NCBI GenBank assembly: GCA_036502625.1
Contig: DASXYG010000075.1
Location: forward strand, 1 to 29,444
Direction of reading: 5' to 3'
Length of the DNA: 29,444 nt
Source: DASXYG01 sp036502625
Lineage (GTDB): Bacteria; Actinomycetota; Actinomycetes; Streptosporangiales; Streptosporangiaceae
Shown: positions 23,596 through 29,444 of the stretch, one piece after another
How the letters are laid out: each line of letters opens with the position of its first letter
Numbering within the stretch: position 1 is the stretch's first letter
The notes under the pieces: model-generated
Databases searched by the model: none
Seen by the model: only the letters and a program-made list of their open reading frames with translations
Told to the model about the DNA's origin: nothing
Translations under genes and position numbers: made by a program

Positions 23596-24756
23596 TCAGT
23601 GCGCGGCGAAAACCGTCTCCCGGCTGTAGCGGGGGCGTCCTCCGACGTCGTCGCCCAGGTAGAACCGGGCGGACATGGTGCGCTCGGTGACGTCGACGAC
23701 CGTGCGCCACAGGGTGCGCAGCGGCATGGGGCCCGCCGCGGCCGCGTCGAAGCCCACGGAGTCGACCGCGTCGCGCAGGTCGGCGGCGGACATCGCGGCG
23801 CCGCGGGTGCGCTTGGCCAGCGCGGCGGCCCGTTCGTACGTGCGCATGGTCGCGTCGGTGTCCGGCGGCAGGCCGGCGGGGTCGGGGTGGCGGTGCAGCG
23901 GGTGGTTCGTCACGCACATCGGCCCGTCGCCGGCGTCGATGACGTACTCCACGCCGCCGGGGCCGCGCTCCCACACGAACGCGTCGCCGGTGGCGTCCGC
24001 GACCAGGTAGTGCAGCGGCGCGCCCAGGTCGTACTGCTTGGCCTGCAACAGCGCGCGGCGTGCCTCCTCCGCGGTGGCGCAGGTGTCGAGCACGAACCGG
24101 GGGAGCTGCACGGGGTTCAGCCCGACCTGCGGTCCCGCGTCGACCGGCGCGCCCACCGACTCGACGTCCGCGAGCAGCAGCGCGATCGCGAGGCCGTGCT
24201 CGTTGACGCCCTCCATGCAGCCGTCGAGGGTGTCCATCGTGAGCACGGTGGTGGCCGGGCCGTCGTCCGGGCGGCTGGTGATCACGTACGGGCGGGACGC
24301 CATGGGCGTCTCCGCCGCGGGGGGTGTGCCGCCGGACAGCAGCGCGAAGAGCTGCGCCCAGCCGGTCGTGAAGAAGTCGTAGTTGCGGCCGATGCGCCCG
24401 TGGCCGTCGGTGGACGCGGACGGCGGGCACCACGCCACCGAGCACCCCGATCCGTCCGGGGGGCGTGACCAGCCGTCGAGGTGGACGCCGTCGAACCCGC
24501 GGTCCACCAGCGCCGCGTCGGCGGCGCCCCGCAGGCGTGCCGCGTGGCCGGGCCACTCGCGCTCGAACCAGGCGCGCCGCGCGCGGCCCATCAGCGAGTC
24601 CGCGGCCATCGGCGCCCACCCGTACGCGGCGCGCGCCTCCTCGGCCAGCGCGCGCCCGATCTCCTCCTGCGTGCCGCCCACGGTCAGGTGCCGCACCGTC
24701 ATGAAGTCGCCGTCACCCCCGGCGACCGTCTCCCGCCGTACGTCCATGCCGTTCAC
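23596..24756 (-). CDS. C45-family autoproteolytic acyltransferase/hydrolase
   Basis: This 386-residue protein resembles the C45 Ntn-hydrolase family, whose fungal member is isopenicillin N acyltransferase. These proteins cleave themselves before a cysteine that becomes the N-terminal nucleophile and hydrolyse or transfer acyl groups on amides. Here the cleavage site is probably Gly104-Cys105 in DGSGCSVAWC. It is followed by the family-like GRIGRNYDFF and DGCMEGVNEHGLAIALLL segments and a long C-terminal region. The GTG at 24754-24756 follows GAGGAACGG; ATG at 24745-24747 is an alternative start. It is cytosolic, with no signal peptide. The substrate is unknown. It is divergent from the GntR/TetR regulator, which could control it. 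Confidence 0.87.
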   Translation of the reverse strand: MNGMDVRRETVAGGDGDFMTVRHLTVGGTQEEIGRALAEEARAAYGWAPMAADSLMGRARRAWFEREWPGHAARLRGAADAALVDRGFDGVHLDGWSRPPDGSGCSVAWCPPSASTDGHGRIGRNYDFFTTGWAQLFALLSGGTPPAAETPMASRPYVITSRPDDGPATTVLTMDTLDGCMEGVNEHGLAIALLLADVESVGAPVDAGPQVGLNPVQLPRFVLDTCATAEEARRALLQAKQYDLGAPLHYLVADATGDAFVWERGPGGVEYVIDAGDGPMCVTNHPLHRHPDPAGLPPDTDATMRTYERAAALAKRTRGAAMSAADLRDAVDSVGFDAAAAGPMPLRTLWRTVVDVTERTMSARFYLGDDVGGRPRYSRETVFAAH

Positions 24757-24895
24757 CCCGTTCCTCGTCCGTCCCAGCTCGATGCGTACAACGTACCCAC
24801 GGGTCGGGGCGGGCGACAGGAGCGCGCCGGATCTCTGTGGATTCCCGCAGTGGCCGCGCGCGATTTCCCGGGAGGTGTCCTATGCTCCGGGCCTC

Positions 24896-24909
24896 GTGAA
24901 CTAGTACAC
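24896..24909. promoter_or_regulatory. Palindromic operator candidate before the dual-domain regulator
   Basis: GTGAACTAGTACAC is a 14-base inverted repeat with one mismatched pair, centred on ACTAGT. It overlaps a possible -10 box TACACT (24905-24910) and ends 10 bases before the ATG at 24920. Such placement suits repression of the regulator's own gene, and the divergent C45 gene may share it. Confidence 0.55.
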
Positions 24910-24919
24910 TGGCGGCGTC

Positions 24920-25894
24920 ATGCGAAAGACCCCGGCGCCGTACGAGCGCATCGCCGCCACCATCCGCACCCAGGTGGCCGCCGGACGGCTCCGCCCCGGC
25001 GACCGCGCCCCGTCCACCCGCGAGATCACCCGCAAGTGGGGCGTGGCCATCGCGACCGCCACCAAGGCCCTGACCCTGCTCCGCAACGAGGGCATCCTCG
25101 AACCCGTCCGCGGAATCGGCATGATCGTCCGCCCGGCGCCAGATCACCCGGCTCAGGAGACCCAGGTAAGCGGGCCGGGCGAGCGGCGGGGGAGCGGGCG
25201 CCGCCGTGATGATCCCGGCCTGAGCCGTGAGCGGGTCGTCCGGACCGGGATCGCGCTGGCGGACGCGCACGGCATCGAGGCGGTCGCCATGCGGCGGGTC
25301 GCCGCCGAGCTGGGCGTCGGCGTCATGTCGCTCTACCGCCACGTGCAGGACCGCGATGAGCTGGTCCGCGGCATGGCCGCCGAGGTCTTCGGCGAACGCG
25401 AGCTCCCCGAGCCCCCGCCCCCGGGCTGGCGCGCCCGCCTGGAACTCGTCGCCCGCGTGCAGTGGGACCTCTACCTCCACCACACGTGGCTGGCGGCGAT
25501 CACCTCGTTCACCCGCCCCATGCTGGTCCCCGCCATGATGGCGCACACCGCCTGGACCGTACGCGCCCTCCGCGGCCACGGCCTCAGCCGCGCCGACCTC
25601 ACCCGCGAGGTGATCACCCTCCCCGCCTTCATCCGCGGCCTGGCCCTGTCACACGCCGAGGAGTCCGCCGCCGCCCGCGCCTCCGGCCAGACCCTCGACA
25701 CCTGGTGGTCCGCCCGAGCCGCCTCCTTCACCGAGGTCGTCGCGTCGGACGGCCTAGCCGACCTGGCCCTCCTCCGCCAAGACGCCTCCGAAGACTTCAC
25801 CGCCCTCCTCGAATACGGCCTGTCCCGCCACCTCGACGGCCTGGCCGCCCTGATCGACCGCACCCGCAAGGTCCCCGAACCACCTGCCACGTAA
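24920..25894 (+). CDS. GntR-TetR two-domain transcriptional regulator
   Basis: This 324-residue protein carries two DNA-binding modules. Residues 7-71 are a GntR-type winged helix (RIAATIRTQVAAGRLRPGD, then STREITRKWGVAIATATKAL). A charged linker (72-100) leads to a TetR-type helix-turn-helix at 101-149 (GIEAVAMRRVAAELGVGVMSLYRHV). The remaining 175 residues are helical and resemble TetR C-terminal ligand-binding domains. It probably represses transcription until a small molecule binds. The ATG at 24920 has little leader and no ribosome-binding site, consistent with near-leaderless transcription. The third-position GC and linker give no sign of an assembly artefact. It ends 64 bases before the NACHT gene on the same strand. 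Confidence 0.9.
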   Translation: MRKTPAPYERIAATIRTQVAAGRLRPGDRAPSTREITRKWGVAIATATKALTLLRNEGILEPVRGIGMIVRPAPDHPAQETQVSGPGERRGSGRRRDDPGLSRERVVRTGIALADAHGIEAVAMRRVAAELGVGVMSLYRHVQDRDELVRGMAAEVFGERELPEPPPPGWRARLELVARVQWDLYLHHTWLAAITSFTRPMLVPAMMAHTAWTVRALRGHGLSRADLTREVITLPAFIRGLALSHAEESAAARASGQTLDTWWSARAASFTEVVASDGLADLALLRQDASEDFTALLEYGLSRHLDGLAALIDRTRKVPEPPAT

Positions 25895-25895
25895 G

Positions 25896-25915
25896 GGATC
25901 CGGTGCGGATCCGGT
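25896..25915. repeat. Tandem 9-base repeat before the NACHT gene
   Basis: GGATCCGGT occurs at 25896-25904 and 25907-25915, one helical turn (11 bases) apart. The second copy runs into the candidate -10 box TAGCGT at 25915-25920. Direct repeats one turn apart can be activator or repressor sites. Confidence 0.5.
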
Positions 25916-25920
25916 AGCGT
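25915..25920 (+). promoter_or_regulatory. Candidate -10 box for the NACHT gene
   Basis: TAGCGT lies 38 bases before the ATG at 25959, giving a leader of roughly 30 bases that includes the ribosome-binding site GGAAAGGA at 25943-25950. Confidence 0.4.
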
Positions 25921-25958
25921 CCAAGGGCGCGGAGAACCGGACGGAAAGGACGCCCTGG

Positions 25959-28823
25959 ATGCTGCTGGCGGAGGTCGCGGCGGATGTGCTGGCCGGGGTG
26001 GTTACGGCTACCGGGCGGTGGATCGCGTCCTCGGCTATGGCGGCGCATAACGGGAAGGCGGCTCGGCGGGACGCGGATATCGCCGTGTGGTTCGGGACGT
26101 ATGAGCTGGTCGGGGACGGGTTTCCGGGGCTGGACGGGGTGCCGGACGACGTCGCGGGGGCTTGGCTGCGGCGCAATGACGTGCACGCGATCCTGCATGA
26201 GCTGCTGGCTACGCGGATCACCGATGCGCCCGAGGCCGACGTCGAGCGGCTGCGGGGGGCGCTGCGGCAGACGGCGCGCGACTGGCTCGACGTACGGCCG
26301 CACGACGCCGCGGACAAGGTCTCCGACACGTTCTTCGACTGGGCCGACGGGGAGATGTGCGGGCTGGTGGCGCGGTTCGAGGCGCGCGACCCGCAGCGGT
26401 GGCGGTCGGCGCGTACGGACGCGTTCAACGCGCGCGTCGTCGCCGTGCTCAACGCGATCGAACGGCACCTGACCGCGCTGGACGCCGACCCGGCGGAGAT
26501 CGCGTCCTGGATCGCCCGCTACCGGCGGCAGGCCACCCGCGCGTACGGGAGCATCGAGCCGCCGGACTTCGCGCGCCGCCGCCGCGTGCCCATCGCCGAC
26601 CTGTACGTTCCGCCGGACATCGTCGAGCCCGGCATCATGCGCGACGCCGGCGGCCAACCCCGCGTCATCGGCTTCGACGAGCTGCCCGGGCGGGTCGACC
26701 GCACGGTGCTGCTCGGCGACCCCGGCGGCGGGAAGTCCACGGCGTCGCAGGTGATCACGCACCTCTGGGCGGGCGACCCCGCCGCGTACGTGCCGTTCCT
26801 CGTGGTGCTGCGCGACTTCGCCGACGGCGGCCTGGACGGCTCGGTGGTGGAGCACATCGAGGAGCGGCTCAACGCGTTCCACCAGTGCCCGGCGCCCGAG
26901 GGCGCGGTCGAGCGGCTGCTGCTCGCCGGGTCGGCCGCCGTGGTCTTCGACGGCCTGGACGAGCTGATCGACACCGGCCGCCGCGTCGAGGTCACCCGCG
27001 TCGTCGAGCAGTTCTGCGAGCGGTTCCCGCTGGCGCCGGTGCTGGTCACGTCGCGGCTGGTCGGCTACGACGAGGCGCGGCTCGACGACGCCCAGTTCGA
27101 CCGCTACCGCATCGCCGGTTTCAGCCCCGAGAAGACCGCCGCGTACGTCCGGAACTGGTTCGCCCAGGAGGACGGCGTCGACGAGGACGGGGCGCGGCGG
27201 CTGGCCGACGCGTTCGGACGGGAGTCCGCGCAGGTCGCCGACCTGCGGGCGAACCCGCTGATGCTGGCGCTGATGTGCATCCTCTACCGGGGCGAGGGCT
27301 CGCTGCCGCGCAACCGGCCGGGCGTGTACGCGGAGTGCGCGAAGCTGCTGTTCGACAAGTGGGACACCCGCCGCGGCATCCACGTCGACCTGCGCGCCCG
27401 CAACCTCATCGAACCCGCGCTGCGGCACATCGCGTACTGGCTGTTCACCCGCGACGGCGCGCCCGAGGTCACCGAGGGCGCGCTCGTCGCCCAGGCCGCG
27501 GACTTCCTGCACGAGCGCGGCTTCGAGTTGCGGCACGACGCGGAGGCCGCGGCAAGCGAGTTCGTCGCGTTCTGCCGCGGCCGGGCGTGGATCCTCGGCG
27601 ACGCCGGCACCACGGCGCGCGGCGAACCGCTGTACACCTTCACCCACCGCACGTTCCTGGAGTACTTCGCCGCCGCGTACCTCGCGGCCGCGCACGACAC
27701 CCCGGAGAAGCTGGCCCGCGTCCTGGCGCGGCACGTCGCACGCGACGAGTGGGACGTCGTGGGCCAGCTCGCCGTGCAGATCAAGGACACCGGCACCGAC
27801 CGCGGCGCGGAACGCGTGCTCACCGCGCTGCTCGGCGACAAGCGCCGCAGCTCCCCGGAGGCGCAGACCCACCTGGTGGCGTTCGCGGCCCGCTGCCTGG
27901 ACGTCGCCGAGGTGCCGCCCGCCCTCGTCCGCACGATCACCCACCGCGCGTTCGACCAGCTCGCCCTGGACGCCACCCACGCGATGACGTACCTGCCGCT
28001 GTGGCGCGAGGGCGTGGGCGCCGTCATCACCGAGGTGCTCCGGGAGCGCACCGCCGCGCTCGTCGCGTCCGGCGACCCGGACGACCGCACGCTCGGCCTG
28101 CGGTTCAGCGCGTACGCCACGTTCTTCTCCGCGAGCAGCACGGGCTCCGGCTACTGGCACCGCCTCGAACGCGACCTGACCGCGCAACACCGTGACGCCC
28201 TGGTGGCCGCCGCGCCCGCGGACGACGCCGTCTTCATGCGGCTGGTCGACCGCGGCGTGTGCCCGCTCGCCGACCTCCTGCTTGCCCGCGGGCACCGCCT
28301 GGACCTGCTGTTCCGCCCGGCCCGCGTGCCGTTCACGTCCGTGTCCTGGCCGCCGCTGCTCGTCCAGGCGCTCACCGAGCTGGCCGGGCGGCCGCTGTAC
28401 GGCAGGCAGGCCTACCTGCGGTCCGATCCGGACGCCGCGGTGAGCCGCCTCGGCGCCCTCGGCGCGGCGCTGGGCGACGCCCCGCCGCCGTGGCCCGCGG
28501 CCGGGCCGCACGCGGTCGCGGCGCTGGAGATCGGGACGGCGCTCTGCGCGTTCGAGGTGCCGCCCGACGCGGTCAGGTCCGCGCCGGAGGGCGACGCGGC
28601 GCTCGGCGCCGTCCTGGCGCTGGTGCTCGCCGCGGCGCTGACCCGGAAGATCGTGGACGAGGACGGGATCCCGCTCGCGAGCACGGACGCCGGCCGCTTC
28701 GGGAAGCTCGTCGGAGCCGCGGTCGCCGACCCGCCGGTCGGGGAGCGGCACCGGGAACGGCTCGACCGGTGGGCCCGGCGGGAGTTCGAGTTCGTAGAGT
28801 GGCGCCATGACGAACCCGGATGA
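25959..28823 (+). CDS. NACHT-domain STAND NTPase, possible immune sensor
   Basis: This 954-residue protein belongs to the STAND class of signalling ATPases. Residues 1 to about 240 are a helical N-terminal region without a recognised effector motif. The NACHT module follows: Walker A LLGDPGGGKST at 251-261, Walker B VVFDGLDEL at 328-336, the sensor segment VLVTSR at 361-366, and the helical FSPEKTAAYVRNWF, NPLMLALMC and FTHRTFLEYFAAAYL blocks. Residues 580-954 are Ala/Leu-rich and helical, with no clear TPR, LRR or WD repeats. Bacterial NACHT proteins include proven antiphage defence proteins; here that role is inference. The ATG follows GGAAAGGA. Its 3' end overlaps the next gene by 17 bases. 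Codon use in the first 250 bases is slightly less GC-biased. Confidence 0.92.
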   Translation: MLLAEVAADVLAGVVTATGRWIASSAMAAHNGKAARRDADIAVWFGTYELVGDGFPGLDGVPDDVAGAWLRRNDVHAILHELLATRITDAPEADVERLRGALRQTARDWLDVRPHDAADKVSDTFFDWADGEMCGLVARFEARDPQRWRSARTDAFNARVVAVLNAIERHLTALDADPAEIASWIARYRRQATRAYGSIEPPDFARRRRVPIADLYVPPDIVEPGIMRDAGGQPRVIGFDELPGRVDRTVLLGDPGGGKSTASQVITHLWAGDPAAYVPFLVVLRDFADGGLDGSVVEHIEERLNAFHQCPAPEGAVERLLLAGSAAVVFDGLDELIDTGRRVEVTRVVEQFCERFPLAPVLVTSRLVGYDEARLDDAQFDRYRIAGFSPEKTAAYVRNWFAQEDGVDEDGARRLADAFGRESAQVADLRANPLMLALMCILYRGEGSLPRNRPGVYAECAKLLFDKWDTRRGIHVDLRARNLIEPALRHIAYWLFTRDGAPEVTEGALVAQAADFLHERGFELRHDAEAAASEFVAFCRGRAWILGDAGTTARGEPLYTFTHRTFLEYFAAAYLAAAHDTPEKLARVLARHVARDEWDVVGQLAVQIKDTGTDRGAERVLTALLGDKRRSSPEAQTHLVAFAARCLDVAEVPPALVRTITHRAFDQLALDATHAMTYLPLWREGVGAVITEVLRERTAALVASGDPDDRTLGLRFSAYATFFSASSTGSGYWHRLERDLTAQHRDALVAAAPADDAVFMRLVDRGVCPLADLLLARGHRLDLLFRPARVPFTSVSWPPLLVQALTELAGRPLYGRQAYLRSDPDAAVSRLGALGAALGDAPPPWPAAGPHAVAALEIGTALCAFEVPPDAVRSAPEGDAALGAVLALVLAAALTRKIVDEDGIPLASTDAGRFGKLVGAAVADPPVGERHRERLDRWARREFEFVEWRHDEPG

Positions 28824-29415
28824 GCCTCAGCCGTACCCCGAGACCGGATGGTTCTTCGCCGCGCCGGCGGACGACGAGCTTCCCGACGGGCTCGCGAAGC
28901 TCTTCGCGAAGGCTCGCGAGAACCTCGGGTTCGTGCCGAACGTGTTCCGTGCGTACGCGCACCGTCCGGAGCGGTTCTCCGCCTGGTTCAACCACTACAA
29001 GCAGCTCCACCAGCCGACGGAGAACCTGTCGGCGGCCGACCGCGAGATGATCGCGGTGGTCGTGTCGCAGGCCAACGGCTGCCTCTACTGCCTGGTCGCG
29101 CACGGCGCGGCGCTGCGCGAGGAGATGGTCAAGGACGGCTCCGGCGATGCCGTCACCGGCGACCGGGTCTCCTTCGACTGGCGCCGCGCCGGGCTGTCCC
29201 GCCGCCGGCAGGCGATCTGCGCGTACGCCGAGAAGCTGACCGTGCGCCCGGTCGAGTGCGACGCCGCCGACCTCGAGGCCCTGCGCGCGATCGGCCTCAC
29301 CGACGACGAGGTGTGGGACGTCATGGAGATCGCCGCCATGTACAACTTCACCAACCGTATGTCGATGGCCACCGGCCAGCTCGCCAACCGGGAGTACCAC
29401 GCCCAGGGCCGCTGA
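28807..29415 (+). CDS. AhpD-like peroxidase-related protein
   Basis: This 202-residue cytosolic protein is of the carboxymuconolactone decarboxylase/AhpD-like fold, near the group annotated as peroxidase-related enzymes. The redox motif CxxCxxxH is visible as Cys92, Cys95 and His99 (GCLYCLVAHG). Flanking segments LSAADREMIAVVVSQANG and MYNFTNRMSMATGQL are typical of the family. AhpD-like proteins use the cysteine pair for thiol-based peroxide reduction, often with mycothiol or lipoyl partners. The ATG at 28807 lies inside the end of the NACHT gene, overlapping by 17 bases in another frame, so the two are probably translationally coupled. Its substrate is unknown. Confidence 0.92.
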   Translation: MTNPDEPQPYPETGWFFAAPADDELPDGLAKLFAKARENLGFVPNVFRAYAHRPERFSAWFNHYKQLHQPTENLSAADREMIAVVVSQANGCLYCLVAHGAALREEMVKDGSGDAVTGDRVSFDWRRAGLSRRRQAICAYAEKLTVRPVECDAADLEALRAIGLTDDEVWDVMEIAAMYNFTNRMSMATGQLANREYHAQGR

Positions 29416-29418
29416 TCA

Positions 29419-29441
29419 GCCGCCGGGCCCGCCCCGGCGGC
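29419..29441 (+). terminator. Hairpin after the AhpD-like gene
   Basis: GCCGCCGG at 29419-29426 pairs with CCGGCGGC at 29434-29441 around a 7-base loop, directly after the stop codon. No T-tract is visible before the window ends. Confidence 0.4.
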
Positions 29442-29444
29442 GCG

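Noticed and set aside
25797..28808. Long minus-strand frame antisense to the NACHT gene
   Set aside because: Same composition bias and no domain; the plus-strand NACHT gene has Walker motifs and a ribosome-binding site.

Overview
The window looks like a chromosomal segment of a high-GC actinomycete. Codon use is almost entirely G/C at third positions. A mycothiol ligase gene (mshC) and the Actinobacteria-specific uppP/phosphomutase/DUF3090/SCO1664 block both point to Actinomycetota. The gene mix suggests a Streptosporangiales or Thermomonosporaceae-type filamentous organism, but that level is inference. No rRNA, tRNA, CRISPR array, prophage or insertion sequence was seen.

Region 1 (1-9.3 kb). 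A 460-bp gene-free, repeat-bearing stretch precedes an aldo/keto reductase (-). The divergent uppP (+) opens a block that I recall from Mycobacterium tuberculosis (uppP, phosphomutase, DUF3090, kinase-like SCO1664 family, then mshC). Here the block is interrupted by a convergent CorA transporter and, just before mshC, by an NRDE/TANGO2-like protein and an AMP-forming acyl-CoA ligase. Several genes appear to be leaderless, with a TAGG(G/C)T box exactly 7 nt before the start codon. That pattern helps set the start of the phosphomutase.

Region 2 (9.3-13.5 kb). An orphan ABC ATPase and a flavohemoglobin lie on the minus strand. The flavohemoglobin has a strong terminator and palindromic sites upstream. 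They are followed by a 66-residue membrane peptide, a class I glutamine amidotransferase-like (C26) protein whose nucleophilic cysteine codon reads glycine, and a SRPBCC protein.

Region 3 (13.5-22 kb). A complete respiratory nitrate reductase operon narGHJI (-) is divergent from a NarK-type transporter (+), with very short spacing between them. Together with the flavohemoglobin (nitric oxide detoxification) this forms a nitrate-respiration neighbourhood. The 241 bp between narH and narJ hold a decayed duplicate of the narJ translation start region.

Region 4 (22-29.4 kb). This is accessory in character. It contains a DUF4232-type lipoprotein, a membrane-anchored protein of unknown function, a C45-type autoproteolytic hydrolase, and a regulator with both GntR and TetR DNA-binding domains next to a palindrome. 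Last comes a 954-residue NACHT NTPase that overlaps by 17 bp, and is probably co-translated with, an AhpD-like CxxCxxxH protein. The NACHT/AhpD pair is the best candidate here for an unusual, possibly immune, system, though its function is inference.
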